NCBI RefSeq assembly: GCF_019880585.1
Contig: NZ_JAINVV010000008.1
Coordinates: 248,001 to 312,000, forward strand
From: Sphingomonas colocasiae
GTDB taxonomy: Bacteria; Pseudomonadota; Alphaproteobacteria; Sphingomonadales; Sphingomonadaceae
Length of the DNA stretch: 64,000 nt
Direction of reading: 5' to 3'
Below the pieces are notes generated by a model that made no database searches, was not told the DNA's origin, and saw nothing but the letters and a program-made list of their open reading frames with translations. Numbering within the stretch: position 1 is the stretch's first letter; the number at the start of each line of letters is the position of its first letter. Shown piece by piece: positions 17,433 to 26,356 of this stretch. Made by a program: the position numbers and the translations under genes.

Positions 17433-17856
17433 GGGCCATCCGATCGATTGCGGCTTCGCCGTCGTCCATCCCTGGCTATGCGACGCGATGGGACATCTGA
17501 CGACACGCCATTATCTGGGCATGTTCGATGACGCGACCTATCATCTGTTCGCGACGCTCGGCCATACCCCCGCGCAGGACATGCTCGAACATCGCGGCTG
17601 GGCCGATGTCCGCCACGAGATCGATTATCGTTCGGAACTGGCGGCGGGCGCACTGGTCAGGATCGACGGCCGCGTGACGAGCATCGGCCGCACGTCGGTC
17701 GGCATCGAATATCGCATGTTCGAACGCACCGAGGATCGCCTGTGCGCCGCGCTCGCCGCGCGCACCGTCTGCTTCGACCTCAAGCAACGCCGGGCGCAGC
17801 CGCTGCCGGAGAATTTCATCGCGCGTGTGGCGGAGCGGTTCGGGATCCACGCGTGA
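17425..17856 (+). CDS. Hotdog-fold thioesterase (4HBT-like)
   Basis: 143 residues. The N-terminal signature DAMGHLTTRHYLGMFDD matches the D-x-x-G-H-(hydrophobic)-x-x-x-x-Y pattern of 4-hydroxybenzoyl-CoA/YbgC-like thioesterases, with the Asp as likely catalytic residue. These cytoplasmic enzymes hydrolyse acyl-CoA. The position just before the malonyl-CoA genes suggests release of an acyl-CoA made by the BKACE step, or CoA recycling; that is inference. Confidence 0.82.
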   Translation: MAEGHPIDCGFAVVHPWLCDAMGHLTTRHYLGMFDDATYHLFATLGHTPAQDMLEHRGWADVRHEIDYRSELAAGALVRIDGRVTSIGRTSVGIEYRMFERTEDRLCAALAARTVCFDLKQRRAQPLPENFIARVAERFGIHA

Positions 17857-19193
17857 TACGCATCGCGCTGCCAAGGCTAATCGACGGCGTCACCCGCCAG
17901 GGCCGCAACCTTCTGCGCCGATATGCGGCCGGCGCATTCGCACGGCGCACCGGCGGATCCGGATCGCATGCGATGCGGCTGGAAAGGCTGGCGCACAGCC
18001 TGTTGTCGGGACGCGGCGAGGCATCAGGCGTGCTGATCGCGACCGAATTGCTGCAGATCTATGCCGGGGCGACGACCGACGAGCGCCTCGCCTTTTTCCG
18101 CCTGCTGGCGGAACGCTTCGACACCGGCGCGACCGCGCTCGATGCGGCATGGGCACGTTACAAGGCTGACGGACCATCGGCGTTGCCGGCGCTGGCGCAG
18201 GCCGTCGAGGCGCCGCGACAGGAACTCTTCCGCAGGCTCAACCTCGCGCCGGGCGGCACTGCCGCACTGGTCGGGATGCGCGCCGATCTCCTGCGCGCGG
18301 CGAGAAGCGCGGGCGGGACGCTCGATGCCGTCGACGCCGACCTGCTCCATCTGCTGCAATCCTGGTTCAATCGCGGCTTCCTGACGATGCGGCAGATCGA
18401 CTGGTCGTCGCCGGCCAACCTGCTCGAACGCGTGACCCGGTACGAAGCGGTCCACCATATCCGCGACTGGAACGATCTGCGGAGCCGGCTCGATCCGCCC
18501 GACCGACGCTGTTTCGCCTTCTTCCATCCGGCCATGCCCGACGAACCCCTGATCTTCGTGGAGGTCGCGCTGACGCGCGGCATGCCCGATGCGATCCAGT
18601 CGGTGCTCGATCCGGCGCGCGCTCCCATGGCGTCGGCCGATGCCGACACCGCCGTCTTCTATTCGATCAGCAATTGCCAACCCGGGCTCAAGGGTGTGTC
18701 GTTCGGACATTTCCTGATCAAGCAGGTCGCGTCCGATCTGAAAGGCGACCTGCCCGGCCTCGACTGTTTCGTGACCCTGTCACCAATTCCGGGCTTCATC
18801 GCGTGGCTCGGCAAGAGCGATCCGGCGCTGGCCGAAGCCTGCAAATCGGACGATTTCGACGAAGAGGCACGCGCGAGCCTGACCGCACGGGCGATCGAGT
18901 ATTTCACCACCGCCCGAACCGCCGACAACCGGCCGGTCGATCCCGTCGCGCGTTTCCACCTTGGCAACGGCGCGCGACTTGAACGGCTAAACTGGATGGG
19001 CGACACGTCCGCCAACGGCATGCGGCAGAGCGCGGGACTGATGGTCAATTATCTCTACGATCTTGCGAACATCGAAACCTATCATGAAGCCTATGCCAAT
19101 GACGGCGCCGTGATATTGGGCGATCCGTTCCGCGCGACGATGCGGCAACTGACGAAACCCACCGCACGCGCGATGGCGAGGAATCGACGATGA
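17853..19193 (+). CDS. matA: Malonyl-CoA decarboxylase
   Basis: 446 residues from a GTG start at 17853 that overlaps the previous TGA (GTGA). The N-terminal helical domain is followed by the catalytic GNAT-like domain: FHPAMPDEPLIFVEVAL, SISNCQPGLKGVSFG, the catalytic serine Ser310 in TLSPIPGF, and His369 in FHLGNGA, equivalent to the Ser-His pair of human and bacterial MCD. It converts malonyl-CoA to acetyl-CoA and CO2. It overlaps matB by 4 bases. With MatB it forms the standard malonate-to-acetyl-CoA module, which also yields the acetyl-CoA that BKACE needs. Confidence 0.95.
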   Translation: MIRIALPRLIDGVTRQGRNLLRRYAAGAFARRTGGSGSHAMRLERLAHSLLSGRGEASGVLIATELLQIYAGATTDERLAFFRLLAERFDTGATALDAAWARYKADGPSALPALAQAVEAPRQELFRRLNLAPGGTAALVGMRADLLRAARSAGGTLDAVDADLLHLLQSWFNRGFLTMRQIDWSSPANLLERVTRYEAVHHIRDWNDLRSRLDPPDRRCFAFFHPAMPDEPLIFVEVALTRGMPDAIQSVLDPARAPMASADADTAVFYSISNCQPGLKGVSFGHFLIKQVASDLKGDLPGLDCFVTLSPIPGFIAWLGKSDPALAEACKSDDFDEEARASLTARAIEYFTTARTADNRPVDPVARFHLGNGARLERLNWMGDTSANGMRQSAGLMVNYLYDLANIETYHEAYANDGAVILGDPFRATMRQLTKPTARAMARNRR

Positions 19194-20698
19194 CCAATCT
19201 TTATGCGCGGCTCGCGGATTGTTTCCCGGAGGATCGCGAACAGCGCTTCGCGACGCTGCCCGGCGGCGGCATCGTCAGCTATGCCGATCTCGCCGCGCGA
19301 TCCGCCCGCTATGCCAATGCCATCGTCGCATCGGGCGTCGCCCCGGGAGACCGCGTCGCGGTGCAGGCGGAAAAGAGCATCGACATGCTGATGCTCTATC
19401 TCGGCTGCCTGCGCGCGGGCGCGGTCTTCCTGCCACTCAACACCGCCTATACCAGCGGCGAGCTCGACTATTTCATGCGCGATGCAGAACCCGCTCTGTT
19501 CGTCTGCGATCCCGCCCAGGCCGATCCGATCCGCGCGCTCGCCGCCACGGCCGGCGTGGCGCGCGTCGAGACGCTGGATGATGCGGGCGGCGGTTCGCTC
19601 GCCGCGATCGCTGCCGATTGCGCCGGCACCTTCGAGACCGTGCCGCGCGCCGACGACGACCTGGCCGCGATCCTCTATACCTCCGGCACCACGGGCCGCT
19701 CCAAGGGGGCGATGCTGAGCCACGACAATCTCGCCTCCAACGCCTTCACGCTGCGCGAACATTGGCGCTTCACCGGCGCCGATGTTCTGCTGCATGCGCT
19801 ACCGATCTTCCACACCCATGGCCTGTTCGTCGCGACCAATGTCGTGCTGGCGGCAGGCGCGTCGATGCTGTTCCTGTCGCGCTTCGACGTGGCCGCGATC
19901 ATGGCTGCGCTGCCGCGCGCCACGGCGATGATGGGCGTGCCCACCTTCTATATCCGGCTGCTCGGCGAGGCGGGTTTCGATCGCGCGCTGGTCGCGCACA
20001 TGCGGCTGTTCATCTCGGGCTCGGCGCCGCTCTCCGCCGACATCCACCGCGAATTCAACGCGCGGACGGGCCATGCCATCCTCGAACGCTATGGCATGAC
20101 CGAAACCAACATGAACACGTCCAACCCCTATGACGGCGATCGCATCGCGGGCACGGTCGGCCAGCCGTTGCCGGGCGTGAGCATCCGCATCGCCGACCCC
20201 GAAAGCGGCGAGATACTGTCGCAGGGAAAGATCGGCGTGATCGAGATCGCCGGCCCCAACGTGTTCAAGGGCTATTGGCGGATGCCCGAAAAGACCGAGG
20301 CGGAGTTTCGCGGCGGCCATTTCATTTCGGGCGACCTCGGCTTCATCGACGCGCGCGGCTATGTCTCGATCGTCGGCCGCGCCAAGGACCTGATCATTTC
20401 GGGCGGCTTCAACATCTATCCCGCCGAAGTGGAGACCGCGCTGGACAAACTGGCGCAGGTGCATGAATCGGCGGTGATCGGCGTGCCCCATCCCGATCTG
20501 GGCGAAGCGGTCGTCGCCGTGGTCGTGCCGCGCGATCCTGGCTTCGCCGATGGCGACGCGCTGAAGGCGGCGCTGGCCGATCAGCTCGCCCGCTTCAAGC
20601 AGCCGCGCCGGATCCATTTCGTCGATGCGCTGCCCAAGAACGCGATGGGCAAGATCCAGAAGACGGTGCTGCGCGAGCGTTACGCCGAAGCTTCATAG
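19190..20698 (+). CDS. matB: Malonyl-CoA synthetase (malonate-CoA ligase)
   Basis: 502 residues of the ANL superfamily. The P-loop-like motif is YTSGTTGRSKG (about 163-173), the A5 motif is ERYGMTETNMNTSNPYDGD (from residue 299), characteristic of MatB, and the catalytic Lys is in LPKNAMGKIQK (K488). It activates malonate with ATP and CoA. It is the last gene of the operon; a strong inverted repeat follows 30 bases later. Its presence implies that malonate or methylmalonate is a pathway product or co-substrate. Confidence 0.95.
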   Translation: MTNLYARLADCFPEDREQRFATLPGGGIVSYADLAARSARYANAIVASGVAPGDRVAVQAEKSIDMLMLYLGCLRAGAVFLPLNTAYTSGELDYFMRDAEPALFVCDPAQADPIRALAATAGVARVETLDDAGGGSLAAIAADCAGTFETVPRADDDLAAILYTSGTTGRSKGAMLSHDNLASNAFTLREHWRFTGADVLLHALPIFHTHGLFVATNVVLAAGASMLFLSRFDVAAIMAALPRATAMMGVPTFYIRLLGEAGFDRALVAHMRLFISGSAPLSADIHREFNARTGHAILERYGMTETNMNTSNPYDGDRIAGTVGQPLPGVSIRIADPESGEILSQGKIGVIEIAGPNVFKGYWRMPEKTEAEFRGGHFISGDLGFIDARGYVSIVGRAKDLIISGGFNIYPAEVETALDKLAQVHESAVIGVPHPDLGEAVVAVVVPRDPGFADGDALKAALADQLARFKQPRRIHFVDALPKNAMGKIQKTVLRERYAEAS

Positions 20699-20728
20699 CG
20701 CCTGATCCAGCGGGAATGATTCATCCTT

Positions 20729-20813
20729 TGTCATTCCCGCGAACGCGGGAATCCAGCTTTTCCGTGAAGCATCAGGAAGAAGAAGCTGGATTCCCGCGTT
20801 CGCGGGAATGACA
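20729..20813. terminator. Perfect 31-bp inverted repeat between convergent genes (bidirectional terminator / REP-like element)
   Basis: The left arm 20729-20759 (starts TGTCATTCCCGCG) is the exact reverse complement of 20783-20813, with a 23-base loop. Each arm itself contains a small TTCCCGCG/CGCGGGAA palindrome. It lies between the convergent matB and MFS genes. A shorter element with the same core is at 49461-49496, also between convergent genes, so this is a dispersed repeat family. Confidence 0.85.
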
Positions 20814-20825
20814 CTGAGGGGTGTT

Positions 20826-22184
20826 TCAGTTGGACGAAGCCCTGTCTTCAGCCGCCATGCGCTCAAGCGCGCGTCGATAAACAGGCATGCCGACAGCGAT
20901 CAGCAGGATGATGCAGGGCAGCAGCACCGCACCGGCGAGCGAGATGGAATAGCGCAGCGCGCCTTCGTCCCCGAAGCCGAAATCGGTGATCGCCGCGATG
21001 AAGCTGGCGCCCAGACCAAGCCCGATCAGGTTCACGCACAACAGGGTCAGCGCCATCACCTGGCCACGAAGCTGATTGGGCGTCACATCCTGGATCGCCG
21101 CGATGATCACGCCCTGCGCGCCCTGACCGATCAGCGTTCCCACCGCCATCAGCGCAAGCGCGAGCACCGGGGTGGGCATCAGCGGCCCGACGATCAGCGG
21201 CAGCGCCTTGAGGATCGTCGTCATCAGCACGATCCGCATATTGGCGTCGCGCCGTCCCGCGCGCATCAACCGGCCCGACAGCCAGCCGCCGCCGAGCGTG
21301 CCGAGCGTTCCGCAGATCAGCATCACCGTGCCGTAATACAGGCCGACATCGGTGACCGACATCTTGTAGGTGCGGATCAGGAATGTCGGATACCACAAGG
21401 TCACGCCGATCGAGAGCATGCCGATCAGCGAGATCGAACCGATCAGCATGCCATAGAGCCGCCAGTGCTGACGAAGATAGGCGACGACACCCGACAAGGG
21501 CAGCGTCCGCCCCTCATACCCCTTTGCCAGTTCGCGCCTTTCGGGCTCGCGCACCGTCATCAGCAGGCCCGCGATGATCGCACCGGGAAGGCCGACGACG
21601 ACGAACACCGCCTGCCACGGCGCCAGCGCGCCGATCACGGGCAATGTGATGCCGCCGGTTCCGGTGAAATATTGCAGCAATACCCCGCCGATGATGAGCG
21701 CGAGCCCGCCCCCTATCGGATAGCCGATGGCATAGACGCTGATCGCGAGCGCGCGGCGCTTCGAATCGAAATAGTCGCTGATCAGCGAATAGGCGGTGGG
21801 ACTGAGCGTCGCTTCCCCCACGCCCACGCCGATCCGCGCGGCGAAGAGCTGGCCGAAGCTGCGCGCGAGCCCGCACGCCATCGTCATGATCGACCAGAGC
21901 ACGACGCCCCAGACGATGATGCGCGTCCGCGCGCGGCTGGTATCGACGAAACGGCCGATCGGTATCGCGGCGACGCTGTAGAGCAGCGCGAAGGCGAAGC
22001 CCTGGAGCAGGCTGATCTGGAAATCGGTGAGGCCCAGATCCTGCTTGATCGGCACCACCAACAGGGTGAGCACGCGCGCATCGATCGCGCTGAAGCAATA
22101 AGCGAGCGAGAGAACGCCCGCGACATACCAGCGATAGGCTCCGTTCGTCGCCGTTGTCACGTCCCGCACCGCATTGCTAGCCAT
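20826..22184 (-). CDS. MFS transporter
   Basis: 452 residues, about 12 membrane segments. The loop signature GRFVDTSRARTRII and FAARIGVGVGEATLSPTAYSLISDYF place it with the same MFS branch as the carrier at 9995. It is the last gene of a minus-strand run Rieske-ADC-SDR-MFS, 32 bases after the SDR stop. It probably imports the substrate of that oxygenase pathway. Confidence 0.88.
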   Translation of the reverse strand: MASNAVRDVTTATNGAYRWYVAGVLSLAYCFSAIDARVLTLLVVPIKQDLGLTDFQISLLQGFAFALLYSVAAIPIGRFVDTSRARTRIIVWGVVLWSIMTMACGLARSFGQLFAARIGVGVGEATLSPTAYSLISDYFDSKRRALAISVYAIGYPIGGGLALIIGGVLLQYFTGTGGITLPVIGALAPWQAVFVVVGLPGAIIAGLLMTVREPERRELAKGYEGRTLPLSGVVAYLRQHWRLYGMLIGSISLIGMLSIGVTLWYPTFLIRTYKMSVTDVGLYYGTVMLICGTLGTLGGGWLSGRLMRAGRRDANMRIVLMTTILKALPLIVGPLMPTPVLALALMAVGTLIGQGAQGVIIAAIQDVTPNQLRGQVMALTLLCVNLIGLGLGASFIAAITDFGFGDEGALRYSISLAGAVLLPCIILLIAVGMPVYRRALERMAAEDRASSN

Positions 22185-22216
22185 CGTCGCGCGTTTCCCT
22201 CTTCAAATCATCCGCC

Positions 22217-23083
22217 TCACCATGCCGATACGGGATTGGCCCTTGCCAGCAATTCCGAAATCCTGTCGCGCAGCTTGCCGTCGCCATCCTCGCTTTCGGG
22301 CAGCAGCCAGAAACGGCCCTCGCGAATGCCCTCCAGCGCGAAGGATGCGACTTCCTCCGGCTCGGTCAGCGCCATCTTCAGCCCGGTCGTGCGGACCAGA
22401 TCCTCCATCGTCTCATAGGCCGGCTTGTTGCCGTCGGTCGCGCCGTAATCGGCGGGGCGATTGCGGTTGGAGGCGAGGATCGAGGTATTGACGACATGCG
22501 GGCCGGGAAACAGCACCGCCGCGCGCACGCGGTCGCCCTCGCGCAGCAATTGCTGGTACAGCACTTCGCTGACGCTGGTGACCGCCGCCTTGGACGCGGC
22601 ATAGATCGGCGTATTGGGCAGCGAGCGGAGCCCGCCGTTCGACGAGGAGGTGTTGATCACCACGCCTTCCTCGCCCGAGGCCAGCATGCGCGGCACGAAG
22701 GCGCGGATGCCGTGGACGACGCCGAACAGGTTGACGTCGAAACCCCAGTGCCAGTCATTGGCGGGCAAAGACCAGATTGCGCGCTGCGCCTCACCCAGCC
22801 CCACCCCCGCATTGTTGAACAGCAGATGGACCGCACCGTGCCGCGCCCACACCGCATCCGCAAGCGCGTCGACCGAATCCGCCTTGGTGACGTCGACCCG
22901 GATGCCCGTCACATCGGCGCCGGTATCGGCCGCGATCTCGGCCGATACCGCATCGAGCCGGGCCTGATCGATATCGGCGAGCACCACTTTCGCCCCCGCC
23001 CCCGCCAATTGCTCGCACAGCGCACGGCCGACGCCGCTGGCGCCGCCCGTGACCACAGCGACCCGCCCCGCGAAATCGCGCAT
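22217..23083 (-). CDS. Short-chain dehydrogenase/reductase (SDR)
   Basis: 288 residues. The ATG at 23083 shares its first base with the stop of the upstream gene, and the conserved N-terminus begins there (RVAVVTGGASGVGRAL), so the longer upstream frame is not used. The cofactor motif is TGGASGVG (12-19), NNAG at 90-93, and catalytic Tyr161 and Lys165 (YAASK). The C-terminal extension past residue 230 is longer than a basic SDR. It probably oxidises an alcohol product of the neighbouring Rieske oxygenase. Confidence 0.9.
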   Translation of the reverse strand: MRDFAGRVAVVTGGASGVGRALCEQLAGAGAKVVLADIDQARLDAVSAEIAADTGADVTGIRVDVTKADSVDALADAVWARHGAVHLLFNNAGVGLGEAQRAIWSLPANDWHWGFDVNLFGVVHGIRAFVPRMLASGEEGVVINTSSSNGGLRSLPNTPIYAASKAAVTSVSEVLYQQLLREGDRVRAAVLFPGPHVVNTSILASNRNRPADYGATDGNKPAYETMEDLVRTTGLKMALTEPEEVASFALEGIREGRFWLLPESEDGDGKLRDRISELLARANPVSAW

Positions 23084-23889
23084 CAGGCCGCCTTCGCTTC
23101 GGCAAGCGCGATCTCGACGCCGGGATTGGACGGCGCGTCGTTGCGCTGCACCCAGAAGGGCGCGATCCATTCGGACGGCACGGTGCGCAGCAACTGCCCG
23201 CTGGTATTGGTCGCCCCCTCGACATAATCGAGGCTCAGCATCCGCCGGATCGGCACGTCGACGATCGGATCATAGGCCGATTCATGGAATCGGATCGCGC
23301 CGTCGAAACCATGATGGCGGCTATAGTTCCGCTTCCAGTTGAGCCGCGTCAGATAGACGTCGCCGTCGAACTCGCCCGGCGTGGTGATCGAGGGCAGCCC
23401 CTTGTAGCAGTAGAAATATTCCTCGAACGGCTCGGGCTTGCCCTGGTCCGCGCCGATCGTGCCCTCCACCTCGAAATAGGTGATGCCATGGCGCGAACAG
23501 GTGGCGCGGACATGGTCGCCATTCTTGTCGAACGTCGTTTCCGCGATCTTCTTGGGTTCGCCGAACCGCTCGCGGCCGCTGGTGACGACGGTTTCGCCCT
23601 CCATCGCCATATGGAAGACATAGCCGCCGCGCGTGCCCTCGTAATCGCACATCACGCCCAGGGTCAGCGCGCCGATCTCGACCGTCGTCTCGGGCGTCAC
23701 ATGCATCGCGACATGCGCGAACTGGAGGAAGATCTCCGGCCGCGCCGCCGGCACCAGCGGCTGGGGCAGCAGGGCGCGCGCGATCTCCGCATCGGTTTCG
23801 TACAGCGCGCGCACGGTGCGGACAGTGTTGTTGAGGCCACCTGATTGCGGCGTCGCGACCGGACCCTGAACATAGCGTAGCTTGACCAT
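23083..23889 (-). CDS. Acetoacetate decarboxylase-family protein
   Basis: 268 residues. The GEPKKIAE segment carries the adjacent lysines (Lys113-Lys114) that match the Schiff-base Lys115/Lys116 pair of clostridial acetoacetate decarboxylase. Surrounding conserved strands (MAMEGETVVTSGRERFGEP, YFYCYKGLP) support the fold. Family members decarboxylate beta-keto acids or catalyse other Schiff-base reactions, and many environmental homologues have unknown substrates. It is translationally coupled to the SDR (TGATG). Confidence 0.88.
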   Translation of the reverse strand: MVKLRYVQGPVATPQSGGLNNTVRTVRALYETDAEIARALLPQPLVPAARPEIFLQFAHVAMHVTPETTVEIGALTLGVMCDYEGTRGGYVFHMAMEGETVVTSGRERFGEPKKIAETTFDKNGDHVRATCSRHGITYFEVEGTIGADQGKPEPFEEYFYCYKGLPSITTPGEFDGDVYLTRLNWKRNYSRHHGFDGAIRFHESAYDPIVDVPIRRMLSLDYVEGATNTSGQLLRTVPSEWIAPFWVQRNDAPSNPGVEIALAEAKAA

Positions 23890-23975
23890 ATCGTCTCTCC
23901 TTTGCGGGCCATGACTCTCCGACCGCGCGAACCTGTCGCCCGCGCGCCGATCAGCCTTGATTGAATTGAGTGCGA

Positions 23976-24977
23976 CTAGACCGCGGCCATCTGCCGCGGC
24001 GTGTCACCCTCGGTATAGAATTGCTCGAAATAGCGCCGGAAGCGCAGGATCGGGCCGTCGCCGTCGCACAGCAGCGGGCGGGCGCGATGGATCTTGTTGT
24101 GCCAGATCGGAATGTCGCCCTCGACCCCGCTCTGGCCGCACGTATATTCGATCGCGATGAGCGCCGCCTTGTACTCGGGCGAACCTTCGGGCGTTTCGGG
24201 GAAGGTGAAGCAGAAGCGCAGTTCGACCTGATCGGCCTCGACCGGCGTCGCCAGCACCATCAGCGACAGAGTGACCACGCCCTTCAACTGCGTGAATTTC
24301 TGTCCGGCCCCGTTCTGGATCGTGTTGACGCTGGACGGGATGATCTTCGTCGTGCCGTCGGGAAGCGAAATCACGCGCTCGCCCTGTGCATCGCTGCGGC
24401 GGATATGCCCGTCATAGGCTGTCTTGCCCTCGGGCACCGCCTCCATCTTGTGGACATATTCGAAATGGGCGAGGTCGACGCCGTTCTCCGCGATCTCCTG
24501 CGGGTTGCTGGCGAAGGCCCAGAAGCGGCGGACGGGCGCGCTCCAGCCGCTTTCGGTGAAGGGCGCATGCTCGATCACGTCGAAGGTCGGTTCGATGCGA
24601 TCGGGGTGATACCAGGCCCAGACGACGCCGTTCTTCTCGACCACGGGATAGGGCCGCGCGATCGGCTCGCGCTTGGTGATCGGCGGGATCGCCTTGGCAT
24701 AGGGAATGTCGACGCAGAAGCCGTCGGGGCGGAACGCCCAGCTATGGAAGGGGCAGCGCAGCTTGTCGCCATCGACCGTGCCGCCATGCCCCATATGCGC
24801 GCCGAGATGCGGGCAATAGGCGTCGAGCAGGCCGACATCGCCGGACTCGCCACGGAAGATCACCAGGTCTCGGCCGAAATAGTGGAGCGGCTTCACCTCG
24901 CCCACAGCGATCTCGTCGCTATAGCTGACGAAGAACCAGCCGAACGGGATGCCCATCGGGAAACGCTGAACCACCAT
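23976..24977 (-). CDS. Rieske non-haem iron oxygenase, KshA-like
   Basis: 333 residues. The N-terminal Rieske domain has Cys55-x-His57 (CPHLGAHMGHGG) and Cys75-x-x-His78 (CPFHSW) for the 2Fe-2S centre. The catalytic domain has N165-GVD168-LAH171-FEYVH176, giving the bridging Asp and two His ligands of the mononuclear iron. Length and motif spacing resemble the oxygenase part of 3-ketosteroid 9-alpha-hydroxylase and related monooxygenases. No reductase gene is adjacent, so electrons must come from elsewhere. First gene of the Rieske-ADC-SDR-MFS run. Confidence 0.92.
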   Translation of the reverse strand: MVVQRFPMGIPFGWFFVSYSDEIAVGEVKPLHYFGRDLVIFRGESGDVGLLDAYCPHLGAHMGHGGTVDGDKLRCPFHSWAFRPDGFCVDIPYAKAIPPITKREPIARPYPVVEKNGVVWAWYHPDRIEPTFDVIEHAPFTESGWSAPVRRFWAFASNPQEIAENGVDLAHFEYVHKMEAVPEGKTAYDGHIRRSDAQGERVISLPDGTTKIIPSSVNTIQNGAGQKFTQLKGVVTLSLMVLATPVEADQVELRFCFTFPETPEGSPEYKAALIAIEYTCGQSGVEGDIPIWHNKIHRARPLLCDGDGPILRFRRYFEQFYTEGDTPRQMAAV

Positions 24978-25095
24978 CCTATTCTCCCATCGGCCGGCTT
25001 TGCACCGGTCCTTCCTCGATCAGCATAGCCGCTCGGGCCTGACACGGAAGCGCCCCGATGGGGACGCACTGTGCGCGGTGATGCACAATCTTTGT

Positions 25096-25256
25096 CCAAA
25101 CAGACGGAAAGTCTGTTTGGCAATGCGCCGATGGCGCATTGCCGCACCAGCCCGCTCCCCCACCCGGCCTCCCAACGGCAGTATCTTCTGGGAGGCCGGG
25201 TGGGGGAGCGGGCTGGTGCGGCCTTGAAAATGTGCTCTTCCGCATATTTTCAAACA
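25096..25256. repeat. Array of four adjacent hairpins between lysR and the Rieske gene
   Basis: Four inverted repeats lie end to end: a 10-bp stem at 25096-25120 (CCAAACAGAC arm), an 8-bp stem at 25122-25140 (AATGCGCC arm), a perfect 34-bp stem at 25141-25174/25189-25222 with a 14-base loop, and a 12-bp stem with one mismatch at 25224-25253 (TTGAAAATGTGC arm). CAAACAGAC recurs at both ends (25097 and 25251). It begins immediately past the lysR stop and so probably ends or stabilises that transcript. It looks like a composite mobile repeat (REP/MITE-like). Confidence 0.8.
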
Positions 25257-25260
25257 GACC

Positions 25261-26205
25261 CTATCTGCTGCGATGCAGATGGCTGGCGAGCGCGCTCATC
25301 GCCGGCTCCATCCAGGGGCGCAGCTTGCGATGTTCGAAGCTCACCGCCAGATGATCGATGAAAGCGCGCGTCGCGGCCGGCATCATCCCCGGCGAGAACA
25401 CCGCCCAGACTTCCCTGTCATAATAGGCCCATTCCTCGTCGAGCGCGGTCAGCCGCCCTTCGCGCAGGTCGTCGCGGATCACGCTGATCGGGATCTGCGC
25501 GATGCCGATGCCATGCCGTGCCGCCGACGCCAGCGCGAGGCCGCTGTTGCTTTTCCAGTTGCCCGACACCTTGACCCGGCCGTTCGCCGCATCGTCGTCG
25601 TTGAAATGAAAATGCCCGCCCAGATCGGTCAGGCAGGAATGGCCGGCCAGTTCGGCGGGCGAGGATGGCCAGCCATGCTGCGCGACATAGTTGGGCGACG
25701 CGCACAGGCAGTAGGAAAGAAAGCCGAACAGCCGCGCCTTGAGGCTCGAATCGTTGAGCCGGCCATAGCGGATGACGACGTCGAACTGTTCCTGAACCAG
25801 TTCGCTTTCGCGCAGATAGGCGACGACCTCGACCGAGATGTCGGGATGCCGGGCGCTGAAATCGGCGACGATCGACGACATGTAGCTGACGCCGAAAATA
25901 TCGCTCAGCCCCACGCGGAGCCGGCCGACGGGGCGTTCCTGGAATTGCGCCATCTGACGTTCCACATCGACGAGCGAGGCGCGCATTTCCTGGCAGCGCT
26001 GATGGAACACGTCCCCCGCGGCGGTGAGCGACAGCCGCCGCGTCGTGCGCACGAGAAGCTGCGCGTTCACGCGCGCCTCCAACTCGCTCACCATCTTGCT
26101 GACATAGGATTTGGAAACGCCCAGCGCCTCCGCTCCCGCGGTGAAGCTGCCGGTATCGACGACCGCCAGAAACTCCTCGATCCCTCGCCACGTCACCGGC
26201 CGCAT
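25261..26205 (-). CDS. LysR-family transcriptional regulator
   Basis: 314 residues. The frame is open further upstream, but the conserved family start (WRGIEEFLAVVDTGSFTAGAEALGVSKSYVSKMVSELEARV) makes ATG 26205 the likely start. The winged helix-turn-helix is at residues 5-63, with the effector domain after (GRLRVGLSDIFG, RYGRLNDSSL). This is the branch with the LVRTTRRLSLT motif, common next to oxidoreductase genes. It lies on the same strand as the Rieske run, separated by the hairpin array. An inverted GTCGCG/CGCGAC pair at 26281-26305 upstream could be its own site. Confidence 0.9.
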   Translation of the reverse strand: MRPVTWRGIEEFLAVVDTGSFTAGAEALGVSKSYVSKMVSELEARVNAQLLVRTTRRLSLTAAGDVFHQRCQEMRASLVDVERQMAQFQERPVGRLRVGLSDIFGVSYMSSIVADFSARHPDISVEVVAYLRESELVQEQFDVVIRYGRLNDSSLKARLFGFLSYCLCASPNYVAQHGWPSSPAELAGHSCLTDLGGHFHFNDDDAANGRVKVSGNWKSNSGLALASAARHGIGIAQIPISVIRDDLREGRLTALDEEWAYYDREVWAVFSPGMMPAATRAFIDHLAVSFEHRKLRPWMEPAMSALASHLHRSR

Positions 26206-26356
26206 CCCCTGCCATGCCGCGTCGAGCGCGGCGTAGCGGGAAAGGCTAGTCGGGTCCGGGGCGGATGGAAATCCCGATCGGTCGCGATTGTTCACGATAC
26301 GCGACAAATCGGGACGCGACGGATCGAAATTCGATAGACCGGACAGACGTTCGCGT

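Noticed and set aside
17425-17856. A lacI-like palindrome near 17446 (GATCGATTG)
   Set aside because: It lacks the CAATCGATTG core found around the LacI gene and lies within a coding region of another operon.
25096-25256. Hairpin array considered as a CRISPR array or an insertion sequence
   Set aside because: There are no evenly spaced repeats with unique spacers and no transposase; the units are palindromic and differ from each other.
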